Below are positions 27,442 through 34,971 of a DNA stretch of 64,000 nt, in pieces. The first letter of the stretch is position 1. Every line of letters starts with the position of its first letter. A model generated the notes under the pieces. It searched no databases and was not told the DNA's origin. It saw only the letters and a list, made by a program, of their open reading frames with translations. Location of the stretch: positions 1-64,000 of the forward strand of contig JAJXVB010000011.1 in NCBI GenBank assembly GCA_021782365.1. The letters are read 5' to 3'. The stretch comes from Pseudomonadota bacterium. GTDB taxonomy: Bacteria; Pseudomonadota; Gammaproteobacteria; Burkholderiales; Gallionellaceae. Made by a program: the position numbers and the translations under genes.

Positions 27442-28623
27442 TCAGACGATGAATTTCTTGGTGGTATTGGACAGCGCGCGGGCCACTTCGGTCATGCGCG
27501 CCGAGTCCTCGATGCTGGTTCTCGTGTATTGGGCCGCCGTCTCCGTGCGGTCTTTGTTTTCCTCTATGCGGTTTAGCACGATGCCTACCAGCATCTGCTG
27601 ATCGTCTGCCGCTTCGCGCACCGCGTCGACGGAATCCTTCATCTCGGCAGTCGCCTTTTCTATCTGTTCGAATATCTCCGAAGAGGACTTGGAAGCTTTC
27701 AAACCATCCCGGACCGCGGTTGCGTTTTCTTCAGAGATGGCGACGGTGGATGCGACATCCATGTTCACGCGCTTCAAGACTTCGTCGATGCGGGCCGTCG
27801 CCTGAGCTGCCTGTTCCGAAAGTTTGCGCACTTCATCTGCGACGACCGCGAACCCTCTGCCCTGTTCGCCAGCCCTTGCCGCCTCGATCGCGGCATTCAG
27901 CGCCAAAAGATTGGTCTGCTCGGCGATCGCGCGTATCATGGATACCGCAGTCTCCACCTCTTTGGAAGAGACCTTCAGGCTTTCCGCATTGGCAGATATC
28001 TTGTGGCTCGCTTCATCCAGCACCGAGATAGCTTTTTCCGTGGCGTTGACTTCATGTACGCCGCTCTTTACCAGGCTGTCTGCCGAAGATGCACTGTTGC
28101 CTGCGGCTTCCGAGAGTTCGAGGATGGATTTGGCGGCATCGGCCATTCCGTTGATCACGTTGGTGATCTCATGTGTGCTCTGGCGGAATTCGTCCACGCT
28201 GCTCCCAAGCATCTGCATCGATGAGCCGATCTCGGAAGAGCTCGATTCGACAGCATCGGCGGAATGTGAAACTTCGCGCAGCGTGCTGCGAAGGCTGTTC
28301 GCCATGCTGTCGAATCCTTCGGTGATCTCGCCTATCGTGTCATCGCTGCGTATGCCGCAGCCTTCGCGGAGGTCTCCCTTGCGGATGCGTTCGGCCGCAA
28401 TTGCGACCTGGCGCAGCTTGCGTATAAGGAGGTACTCCAAGAGTTTGTGGTTGGAGACCCCGATGGTGATGCCGGCGATGATGCAGCCTAGAACGAACCA
28501 GAGCAGCATGCCTTCCTTCCATTCGACGAAGAAGTTGGCGTAGAAGGGAAATACCGCTCCCATGGTGAGGCCGAAGCCCAGGAATGAGTACTTGAGTTGC
28601 TTGAGTATCGAAGAATGAGACAT
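27442..28623 (-). CDS. Methyl-accepting chemotaxis protein without a periplasmic sensor
   Basis: Chemoreceptor of 393 residues. Two membrane segments (about 12-30 and 40-58) are separated by only a few residues, so there is no periplasmic ligand domain. A short HAMP (about 65-115) and the signalling domain follow. The conserved hairpin tip reads [20 protein letters not shown] (start of the tip) then [20 protein letters not shown]. No CheR-docking pentapeptide is seen at the end. It is a lone gene; no che genes occur in the window. Such receptors may sense energy state or membrane conditions. Confidence 0.9.
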   Translation of the reverse strand: MSHSSILKQLKYSFLGFGLTMGAVFPFYANFFVEWKEGMLLWFVLGCIIAGITIGVSNHKLLEYLLIRKLRQVAIAAERIRKGDLREGCGIRSDDTIGEITEGFDSMANSLRSTLREVSHSADAVESSSSEIGSSMQMLGSSVDEFRQSTHEITNVINGMADAAKSILELSEAAGNSASSADSLVKSGVHEVNATEKAISVLDEASHKISANAESLKVSSKEVETAVSMIRAIAEQTNLLALNAAIEAARAGEQGRGFAVVADEVRKLSEQAAQATARIDEVLKRVNMDVASTVAISEENATAVRDGLKASKSSSEIFEQIEKATAEMKDSVDAVREAADDQQMLVGIVLNRIEENKDRTETAAQYTRTSIEDSARMTEVARALSNTTKKFIV

Positions 28624-28701
28624 GGCGTTCCTTTCCTACATTCCGAATTCTGAAGGCTGAACGATTATATCGGCACAAAATCCGAAAATCTTGAGCCGAT
28701 T

Positions 28702-29571
28702 TTATTGTCTCGACAGGCGGTCCAGGTAGCGCGCACGAAATAGCAGGCGCGGATGAAGCGGGTCGTCGGCAAAGCCGCTTCTGTCGTGCAGTACGTTGTT
28801 GCATAGCAAACCCTGGCCTGCCTCGAGCTTAACGGTGTGGATGTGGGGCGTATCCGATGCCAGAAGGTTTTCCAGCGCCGATACGGCGGTTCGTGTCGCA
28901 TCGTCATCCTTCCATTCTATGCTGCGGGTGCGCGCCGTATAGCGCATGCATAGCGCCCCCTGGTCGACAAAGAATACGGGGCCGGACTGTGCAGCGCGGG
29001 CAATGCCCGCTTCATCCGTGCGGGCGGGAATGGTCATTGCGTCATCGCAGGAGAGCGCGCGTATGTGTTCCGGGTCGAGATCCCTCAACATCAGATAGAC
29101 GATCTCGTGATCCATCACGCGGTTGATTCCACCATCACGGGCAGGTGACACGCAATGCAGCACCATCGCGCGTATTCGTCTATCCTCCGTGTTGTAGTAC
29201 CCGTCGGTATGCCACTTGATCGCACGGTCTGTGTAGGGAATGTAGGATTGCCTAACGCCCTCGTTTTCGGTTACGGTGATGCGGGATATGCCCTGTTCGC
29301 CGGCCAGCCAGTTGGCATCGAGGCGCTTTAGGCCGAGCTGGAATCCTAGCTGCTGCAGTCCCGACTCATCGATTTCAGCGTTCGAGGCATAAAGCGCCAT
29401 GTTGCTTCTGTTGCAGCGCTCGAGCAACGCACGGCGTTCGGATCCGGTCAAAGCCAGTGGATTCCTGACCTCGATTAGCAGCTCCGATGTGTCCGAAATC
29501 GCATGGAAAAGCTTATGCTCGCGCCAGGATTTGTACGCGTCGTTGTCTGCAAGATCAAACGGATTGCTCAT
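28702..29571 (-). CDS. TauD/TfdA-like Fe(II)/2-oxoglutarate dioxygenase
   Basis: Likely non-haem iron oxygenase of 289 residues. The iron triad is visible as HTD in AIKWHTDGYYN (about 137-139) and a distal His in LLCNNVLHDRSGF (about 266), followed by RLLFRARYL, where the Arg would hold 2-oxoglutarate. Its N-terminal part reads like the clavaminate-synthase branch. Family members cleave sulfonates such as taurine or hydroxylate other substrates. It is the last gene of the six-gene operon divergent from dsrA and overlaps the upstream gene by four bases, so a link to sulfur metabolism is suggested; the substrate is unknown. Confidence 0.8.
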   Translation of the reverse strand: MSNPFDLADNDAYKSWREHKLFHAISDTSELLIEVRNPLALTGSERRALLERCNRSNMALYASNAEIDESGLQQLGFQLGLKRLDANWLAGEQGISRITVTENEGVRQSYIPYTDRAIKWHTDGYYNTEDRRIRAMVLHCVSPARDGGINRVMDHEIVYLMLRDLDPEHIRALSCDDAMTIPARTDEAGIARAAQSGPVFFVDQGALCMRYTARTRSIEWKDDDATRTAVSALENLLASDTPHIHTVKLEAGQGLLCNNVLHDRSGFADDPLHPRLLFRARYLDRLSRQ

Positions 29572-30176
29572 GCTTCCTTTGGCGTGGTGAGCCTCTTTCT
29601 TGCGGGGCGCGCCTTTGCTGGCTTTGCATGGAGCAGATCCTTGAAGTTGCCTTCCAGCATGTCGATCGCTTCAGGAGCTTCGATGCTGATGATCTGGTCT
29701 ATGATCCAGCCGCTGTCCTTCTCGCCCATGATCTGGTTCATGCAATAGGCCAGATAGCGCAGGAAGGCATATTCCGGCCCATTTTCGGTGTAATCGAATT
29801 CCGCATATTCGCCTGCGCGTTCATTGAGCGCATCGATGAACTTCTGCTTGCATACGCCAAACTCGCGTTCCATCAGGCGGCTTTGGTTTTCTGCATAAGT
29901 CGCACCCACATGGTTGGCAAGCGCGCTGGTGAAGGTAACGCGATCATCTTCACTGAATTGCCGGTAGGCGAGGCGGTCTGCGACCAGTATCAGGAAGACC
30001 AGAAATTCGCGCAGAAAGGAAAAATATTGCGGCCCGATCTCGATGTCGAACTTGGCCTTTCGGGTGTTCTTCAGTGCGTTTTCGGCGATCCTCGATATGT
30101 TGAAGGCGACCGCCCCGGCAAGCTCCGCCGGGCTGTGCTCGCGATCCGCCTTGAACCATTTGCTCTTGATGCGCAT
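29568..30176 (-). CDS. Unknown helical protein of the dsr-divergent operon (202 aa)
   Basis: Soluble, largely helical protein of 202 residues with a hydrophobic helix at about 53-70 (YFSFLREFLVFLILVADRLA), one Cys in EFGVCKQKF and one in YLAYCMNQIMG, and a Lys/Arg/Pro-rich C-terminal tail. No domain is recognised. Its stop overlaps the TauD-like start by four bases and the tandem TusA gene ends six bases upstream, so all are probably one transcript. It may be a structural or regulatory component of the sulfur module. Confidence 0.6.
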   Translation of the reverse strand: MRIKSKWFKADREHSPAELAGAVAFNISRIAENALKNTRKAKFDIEIGPQYFSFLREFLVFLILVADRLAYRQFSEDDRVTFTSALANHVGATYAENQSRLMEREFGVCKQKFIDALNERAGEYAEFDYTENGPEYAFLRYLAYCMNQIMGEKDSGWIIDQIISIEAPEAIDMLEGNFKDLLHAKPAKARPARKRLTTPKEA

Positions 30177-30182
30177 GCGGGA

Positions 30183-30668
30183 TCAGATCCTTTGCAGGAA
30201 GAAAGCATAGACGTCGGCGGCGATCTCCGAGGTGTCCAGTATCTTCACGTTTGTGGCTGCAGCCCAGTCGACGATGTCCGAGCGTATGCCGGGGCAGTTG
30301 CTGATCAGTTTCAGCACTTCTTCCTTGGACATGCCGTTCAGAAGCTTCTTCGCTTCGACGATGGGGCCGGGGCAGACGACGTTGCGGATGTCGAGCACGA
30401 CGTTTGCCTTGACGGTTTCGCCCGTGCCTCTCCTGACGAAATAGGCCGTTCCGCCGCTCGCGACCGGCTCGGTTCTCAGCACCTGGTTTCCGGTTTGCTC
30501 AGACCAGGCAAAGAGATCGTCGCTGGTGCCGGGGCAGTCCGACATCAGCATCAGGATTTGCTCGTGCTGCAAATCGTTGATGATGCGTTTGACGCCGAGC
30601 AGCGGTGCGGGGCAGGAGAGCCCGCGCATATCCAGGGTGACATTGGTTTGCAAATTTTGATGGCTCAT
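30183..30668 (-). CDS. Tandem TusA-domain sulfurtransferase
   Basis: 161 residues made of two TusA folds. The first has GLSCPAPLLG (Cys19), the second NVVCPGPIVE (Cys99), both matching the CPxP active site. At the same distance in each domain the usual DP loop is DCPG (Cys45) and NCPG (Cys125), adding a second Cys to each domain. Such a fusion could hold or pass two sulfur atoms. It lies between the Cys-less DsrC paralogue and the unknown 202-residue protein. This gene is distinct from the single-domain tusA at 24068. Confidence 0.85.
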   Translation of the reverse strand: MSHQNLQTNVTLDMRGLSCPAPLLGVKRIINDLQHEQILMLMSDCPGTSDDLFAWSEQTGNQVLRTEPVASGGTAYFVRRGTGETVKANVVLDIRNVVCPGPIVEAKKLLNGMSKEEVLKLISNCPGIRSDIVDWAAATNVKILDTSEIAADVYAFFLQRI

Positions 30669-30703
30669 GTTCGGTGTCCTCGGTTTGCAGATAGGGTGAC
30701 GAC

Positions 30704-31033
30704 TTAATAACCGCCTTTGCCATATGGCTGTGGAAGACCTGCGACCTTTGCTGCCTGCTTGGCGGGACCTGTGGGAAACAGGTCGTACAGCGCTTTGCTG
30801 TCGGCTTCAGGCCAGAATTCATTCACGCCCTTCAGCATGTTGCGGAAGTTGGGTGTTGCGCCGTGCTCGCGATACTGATCGCGCATGTAATTGATGACCT
30901 CCCAGTGCTTGGGAGTCAGCTCTATGCCTTCCGCAGCGGCGATCACGTTGACCGCTTCTTCGCTGAAATCAGCTTCAAGCAGATAACCGTCTGCGTCAGT
31001 TTCAAGTTCGACTCCTGCTACGATGTATCCCAT
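30704..31033 (-). CDS. DsrC/TusE-family paralogue lacking both redox cysteines
   Basis: 109 residues with the DsrC fold signature (ELTPKHWEVINYMRDQYREHG, then ALYDLFPTGPAKQAAKVAGL). The flexible C-terminal arm ends PQPYGKGGY. Alignment with the canonical DsrC at 35674 puts Ala95 and Lys106 in place of the two arm cysteines, and the protein has no Cys at all. It cannot carry the trisulfide that DsrC presents to DsrAB. Cys-less DsrC relatives have been described as possible regulators (RspA-type). It sits in the operon divergent from dsrA, between the Cas6-like and tandem TusA genes. Confidence 0.88.
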   Translation of the reverse strand: MGYIVAGVELETDADGYLLEADFSEEAVNVIAAAEGIELTPKHWEVINYMRDQYREHGATPNFRNMLKGVNEFWPEADSKALYDLFPTGPAKQAAKVAGLPQPYGKGGY

Positions 31034-31076
31034 TGCTTCTCTCCTTGTTTATAGTAGTAAAAAATCCAAGAGGGTA

Positions 31077-31673
31077 TCACTCGAGGTCGGTGATCACCTT
31101 ATAGGGTATGAAAATGCCGCAGCCATAGCGGCGATCGGTGCCTAGTCCTTCATATTGCAAACGCAGGGAATCCTCATGCTTTAGATCGTGAATCACGAGG
31201 CTGTAGCCTTGTATCGTCCTGTCCTTGTGAACAAGGCTGTTTTTCATGCCGCAAAGCAGATTTCCAGCGATGCCGAGCTCCGCAAGTCTTGCCGATACGT
31301 CCTCGAGAAATGCCACCTCGTCCTTGTCGCTTGCGACAAGATGGGCATGCAGCGTCGAGTGGGGCTGTATCTTGCGCAGCTTGCCGCTTCCAAGATGGAG
31401 CGCAGCTCCACCGATTTCAAGGTGCTTGTTTGCGAGCTGGCCAAAATTGTCAGCCGTCGATAGGCTTAGCCGCACCACCAGCTTGCTGCGCTTTGCAAGC
31501 AGCATGCCCGCTTCGCTAACGGATGTGCGCAGGGGCACGACACCGGCATGCGGATCGTCGGCCAGCATGGGCGCATGATGCACCAGCGCATCCCATAGCG
31601 CAAACTGATAAACTGGGGGTATGATGTCACCACTGACATCGAATACCGCTTCTGTCATCTCGGCGATGCTCAT
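31077..31673 (-). CDS. Orphan Cas6/Cmx6-like RAMP protein
   Basis: 198 residues. The pattern resembles the Cmx6 branch of Cas6: an opening strand with GDIIPPVYQFALWDAL, then SKLVVRLSL, a LEIGGAALHLGSGKLRKI strand pair, a TLHAHLVA strand, and the C-terminal Gly-rich loop GLGTDRRYGCGIFIPYK (176-192), the hallmark of RAMP RNA-binding proteins. The His expected after the first IP in Cmx6, from memory, is replaced (IPPVYQ), so RNA cleavage may be lost. No CRISPR array or other cas gene is present in the window. It overlaps the upstream small gene by one base in a sulfur operon. Confidence 0.65.
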   Translation of the reverse strand: MSIAEMTEAVFDVSGDIIPPVYQFALWDALVHHAPMLADDPHAGVVPLRTSVSEAGMLLAKRSKLVVRLSLSTADNFGQLANKHLEIGGAALHLGSGKLRKIQPHSTLHAHLVASDKDEVAFLEDVSARLAELGIAGNLLCGMKNSLVHKDRTIQGYSLVIHDLKHEDSLRLQYEGLGTDRRYGCGIFIPYKVITDLE

Positions 31674-31888
31674 CAGGCCTGCCCTTGGACATCAGCCCAT
31701 TCGTTCATGAGTTTCGCCCACTGTTTCGCCGTTTGCGGGTCGATGTCGAATATCGTGAAGCGCTTGGCCTCCCGTATGCGGATGCGCATCATGCTCATGC
31801 CGCCTTCGACATGGTCGATCTGCTGAAGCTCTATTTCCTGGTTCCCCAAGGGAACTTTGAATTTTGCTAATTCTCTAATTTGCGCCAT
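31673..31888 (-). CDS. Small hypothetical protein (71 aa), first gene of the dsr-divergent operon
   Basis: 71-residue soluble protein starting MAQIRELAKFKVPLGNQEIE and forming an apparent beta-sheet plus helix (MSMMRIRIREAKRFTIFDID, then QTAKQWAKLMNEWADVQ). ATG at 31888 follows TGGAAA; an in-frame ATG at 31924 is also possible. It shares one base with the Cas6-like gene, so the two are coupled. Family not recognised. It is the promoter-proximal gene of the minus-strand operon that begins 91 bases from the shared motif before dsrA. Confidence 0.6.
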   Translation of the reverse strand: MAQIRELAKFKVPLGNQEIELQQIDHVEGGMSMMRIRIREAKRFTIFDIDPQTAKQWAKLMNEWADVQGQA

Positions 31889-31978
31889 AATGCATTTCCA
31901 GTAACTCTGTGGTATGTTGTGCAAAAGTATATCCTTTATCAGGATGTTTTTGAAATGCTACTGCGGGACGAATGATGC

Positions 31979-32019
31979 AACCCGTTAGGGTTATAGCTGA
32001 TAGCCGCAATGGGTGATGG
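31979..32019 (+). promoter_or_regulatory. Sulfur-operon motif, copy C (dsrA/divergent operon)
   Basis: AACCC (31979-31983) and GGGTT (31988-31992) form a 5-base inverted repeat with a 4-base spacer, read on to GGGTTAT. After 14 bases comes ATGGGTGATGG (32009-32019). GATAGCCGC between the blocks recurs in the petA leader (50708-50718 region). It lies in the only gap between two divergent sulfur operons. Confidence 0.65.
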
Positions 32020-32060
32020 TCTGCCTTTATCAAGCCAAGTAACATGCCTGAAATAATAAA

Positions 32061-32103
32061 TGGCGTGCCAGCTGGCAGAGTCTAATACAATAATATCGTT
32101 TGA
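32061..32103 (+). promoter_or_regulatory. Probable dsrA promoter/operator region
   Basis: TGGCGTGCCA (32061-32070) overlaps a perfect 12-base palindrome TGCCAGCTGGCA (32066-32077). Candidate -10 elements TACAAT (32086-32091) and TAATAT (32091-32096) follow, and TAATATCGTTTGAA (32091-32104) matches the TSUP upstream region. No good -35 is seen. The dsrA start is about 85 bases further on. Confidence 0.55.
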
Positions 32104-32184
32104 AACGCGAGTCTTTGAAACTGGATCATTGTGATCAATTGTCGGACCAAGATATCTTGGCACGCTAACTGAAAGGAAAATATC

Positions 32185-33480
32185 ATGGCAAAGAAACTAT
32201 ATGACACTCCTCGTCTCGATCAGCTTGAGTCGGGTCCCTGGCCCAGCTTTGTGACCGGTATCAAGGAGCTGGCAAAGAACAACGATATGGCCGTCGATCT
32301 CCTGGGGCAGCTTGAAGCTTCCTATGAGACCAAGAAGGGTTACTGGAAGGGCGGCACGGTTGGCGTATTCGGTTATGGCGGCGGCGTGATCCCCCGTTTC
32401 ACCGAGCTGAAGGATGAGAATGGTGAGGCAAAGTACAAGGATGCGGCCGAATTTCATACGCTGCGCGTGATGCCTCCTGCTGGCATGCACTATGACACGG
32501 ATATTCTGCGCAAGTTCTGCGATATCTGGGAAAAACACGGTTCGGGCCTCATCGCTTTCCACGGACAGTCGGGCGACATCATGTTCCAGGGTGCGACGAC
32601 CGAGAATGTTCAGCCTGCGTTCGATGAAATCAACGAGCTGGGCTTCGATCTGGGTGGTGCGGGTCCTGCAGTGCGCACTTCGATGTCCTGCGTAGGCGCC
32701 GCTCGCTGCGAGCAGTCCTGCTACGATGAGGCTAAGGCGCATCGCGCAATCATCAATACCTTCCTCGATGACATCCACCGTCCTTCCCTTCCCTATAAGT
32801 TCAAGTTCAAATTCTCCGGCTGCCCTAACGACTGCATGAACTCCGTTCAACGCTCGGATATGGCTGTGATCGGAACCTGGCGCGACAACATGCGCACGGA
32901 CGAGGCGCTGGCCAAGAAGTGGTTTGCGAAGCATGGCATGGATGAGTTGGTCAACGACGTGGTTGCGCATTGCCCGACCAGGACTTTCCAGGTCAAGGAG
33001 CTCTCCAAGATCAAGAGCGGCGAGCACATCACCAGCGTTGCGGTGAGCGATACGCACGGCGTCGAGATCAATAATCAGGATTGCGTGCGCTGCATGCACT
33101 GCATCAACGTGATGACGGGTGCTCTGGCTCCTGGCATGGACAAGGGTGCGACCATTCTGGTGGGCGGCAAGAGCCATCTCAAGATCGGCGGCCTGATGGG
33201 CACCGTAGTGATCCCGTTCATGAAGCTGGACAGCGATGAAGCGGTCGAGAAGCTGGTTGATTTCGCTCAGCGCACGATCGATTTCTTCGCCGAAAACGCG
33301 CTGGAGCACGAGCGCACCGGCGAGATGATCGAGCGCATCGGCTTGGCGAATTTCCTCGACGCGATGGAGATCGACGTCGATCCTTCGATGGTGAGTGCGC
33401 CGCGCATGAATCCTTATGTCCGCACCGATGGCTGGGACGAGGAAGTTGCCAAGATCAATGCTAAAAAACAAGCTGCCTGA
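32185..33480 (+). CDS. dsrA: Reverse-type dissimilatory sulfite reductase alpha subunit DsrA
   Basis: Catalytic alpha subunit of siroheme sulfite reductase, here oxidising DsrC-bound sulfur to sulfite. 431 residues. The siroheme-coupled [4Fe-4S] motif is CVGAARC (Cys169, Cys175) and CPNDC (Cys213, Cys217). The inserted ferredoxin domain has Cys300, 303 and 306 in DCVRCMHCINVM. Oxidative direction is inferred from the presence of dsrEFH and dsrL in the cluster. dsrB follows after 12 bases. GAAAGGAAA supplies the ribosome site. Confidence 0.98.
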   Translation: MAKKLYDTPRLDQLESGPWPSFVTGIKELAKNNDMAVDLLGQLEASYETKKGYWKGGTVGVFGYGGGVIPRFTELKDENGEAKYKDAAEFHTLRVMPPAGMHYDTDILRKFCDIWEKHGSGLIAFHGQSGDIMFQGATTENVQPAFDEINELGFDLGGAGPAVRTSMSCVGAARCEQSCYDEAKAHRAIINTFLDDIHRPSLPYKFKFKFSGCPNDCMNSVQRSDMAVIGTWRDNMRTDEALAKKWFAKHGMDELVNDVVAHCPTRTFQVKELSKIKSGEHITSVAVSDTHGVEINNQDCVRCMHCINVMTGALAPGMDKGATILVGGKSHLKIGGLMGTVVIPFMKLDSDEAVEKLVDFAQRTIDFFAENALEHERTGEMIERIGLANFLDAMEIDVDPSMVSAPRMNPYVRTDGWDEEVAKINAKKQAA

Positions 33481-33492
33481 AGGAGATAGAAA

Positions 33493-34587
33493 ATGAATCA
33501 AGTCGTAGCTGAAAAACCGGCAGCAAAGCGCAAGCCCAAAGAGACGGGCGTGCCAGACAACAAGCAGTTTCTTCATCCTCTGATGGAGAAAAATTACGGA
33601 AACTGGAAGTACCATGATCGTCCACGTCCCGGCGTGCTGCACCATGTCGCGCACAGCGGTGACGAGATATGGACGGTGCGCGCGGGTACGCAGCGTCAGA
33701 TGGATGTGCATACCATCCGCAAGCTGTGCCAGATCGCCGATGATTACGCTGAAAGCCGCGTGCGCTTCACGATCCGTTCCAACATCGAATTCATGGTGTC
33801 GGACGAGAAGAAGGTCGCACCGCTGATCGCCGAACTCGAGAAGAGTGGCTTCCCTGTCGGCGGCACCGGCAACTCGGTGACCATGATTGCTCACACTCAG
33901 GGTTGGCTGCACTGCGACATCCCTGGTACTGATGCATCCGGCGTGGTCAAGGCGCTGATGGACGAGCTGTACGACGAGTTCAGGCGTGAAGAGATGCCGA
34001 ATCGCGTTCACCTGTCGACTTCCTGCTGCGAAATCAACTGCGGCGGACAGGCGGATCTCGCGATCATCGTTCAGCACACCAAGCCTCCCGTGATCAATCA
34101 CGATCTGGTCGCTAACGTTTGCGAGCGTCCGACGGTCGTGGCGCGTTGCCCCGTTGCGGCGATACGTCCTGCGATGGTGAACGGCAAGCCTTCCCTCGAG
34201 ATCGATGAGTCGAAGTGCATGTGCTGCGGCGCTTGCTACCCTCCATGCCCTCCGATGCAGATCAACGATCCTGAGTATTCCAAGCTCGCGATCTGGGTTG
34301 GCGGCAAGAACTCCAACGCGCGCGGCAAGCCGACTTTCATGAAGATGGTTGCATCGGGTCTGCCCAACAATGCTCCACGCTGGCCTGAAGTGGCTGCCGT
34401 GGTCAAGAACATCCTTGGCGTTTACAAGGAAGATGCGCGTCCCTGGGAGCGTCTGGCGGACTGGATCGATCGCATCGGCTGGCCTCGTTTCTTTGAGAAG
34501 ACTGGCTTGCCGTTCACGAAGTACCTGATCGACGACTGGCGCGGTTCTCGTGCAAACCTGAACGCATCGACGCATATCCGTTTCTGA
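33493..34587 (+). CDS. dsrB: Reverse-type dissimilatory sulfite reductase beta subunit DsrB
   Basis: Beta subunit of the DsrA2B2 enzyme, 364 residues, carrying the active siroheme pocket in known structures. Visible motifs are STSCCEINCGGQ and the RCPVAAIRP segment, with the ferredoxin domain CMCCGACYPPCPPM. The N-terminal Lys-rich arm (1-20) and the C-terminal LNASTHIRF end match the family. AGGAGA precedes the ATG. dsrE follows after 13 bases. Confidence 0.98.
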   Translation: MNQVVAEKPAAKRKPKETGVPDNKQFLHPLMEKNYGNWKYHDRPRPGVLHHVAHSGDEIWTVRAGTQRQMDVHTIRKLCQIADDYAESRVRFTIRSNIEFMVSDEKKVAPLIAELEKSGFPVGGTGNSVTMIAHTQGWLHCDIPGTDASGVVKALMDELYDEFRREEMPNRVHLSTSCCEINCGGQADLAIIVQHTKPPVINHDLVANVCERPTVVARCPVAAIRPAMVNGKPSLEIDESKCMCCGACYPPCPPMQINDPEYSKLAIWVGGKNSNARGKPTFMKMVASGLPNNAPRWPEVAAVVKNILGVYKEDARPWERLADWIDRIGWPRFFEKTGLPFTKYLIDDWRGSRANLNASTHIRF

Positions 34588-34600
34588 TAAAGGCCGGGCT

Positions 34601-34960
34601 ATGAAATTTGGAATAGTTGTCAACGAAGGTCCTTACCAGCATCAGTCAAGCGATTCCGCTTACCTGTTCGCCAAGGCGGCCATCGAGGCGGGTCATGAGG
34701 TTTGGCGCGTGTTCTTCTATCACGACGGCGTGAACAACGCGTCTAAGTTGACCGAGCCGCCTCAGGATGACAGGAACATCGTCAATCGTTGGACCAAGCT
34801 CGCCGAAGAACACAAGGTCGATCTGGTGGTCTGCGTCGCGGCTGCGCTGCGGCGCGGCATCAGGGAAGAAAATCTGGCAACGGGTTTTCGCATTTCCGGC
34901 TTGGGCCAGCTGGTTGAAGCTGGCACGAAGAGTGACCGTCTGGTCACCTTCGGCGATTGA
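34601..34960 (+). CDS. dsrE: Sulfur-transfer subunit DsrE
   Basis: Subunit of the DsrE2F2H2 complex that passes persulfide sulfur to DsrC. 119 residues with the family opening KFGIVVNEGPYQHQSSDSAY and the catalytic Cys in DLVVCVAAALRRGI (about residue 79), the position that carries sulfur in Allochromatium. dsrEFH is diagnostic of sulfur oxidisers rather than sulfate reducers. Confidence 0.95.
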   Translation: MKFGIVVNEGPYQHQSSDSAYLFAKAAIEAGHEVWRVFFYHDGVNNASKLTEPPQDDRNIVNRWTKLAEEHKVDLVVCVAAALRRGIREENLATGFRISGLGQLVEAGTKSDRLVTFGD

Positions 34961-34971
34961 GGAGAAGCGTG

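Noticed and set aside
31939-32163. A 74-codon minus-strand frame between the divergent operon and dsrA
   Set aside because: It covers the conserved motif, palindrome and promoter-like blocks, and has no protein family signal.
31077-32184. A CRISPR array near the Cas6-like gene
   Set aside because: No set of direct repeats of 25-40 bases with regular spacers was seen here or elsewhere in the window.
32150-32184. A sigma-54 promoter (TTGGCACGCTAAC) before dsrA
   Set aside because: The -24-like GG is present, but the -12 GC element at the correct spacing is missing.
32197-34623. An 808-codon minus-strand open frame opposite dsrAB, and similar long antisense frames at 36383-38275, 38318-40228 and 42725-44005
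   Set aside because: They are complementary to well-identified dsr genes, show no family motifs, are rich in His, Arg and Leu as mirrored frames are, and result from the codon bias of the real genes.
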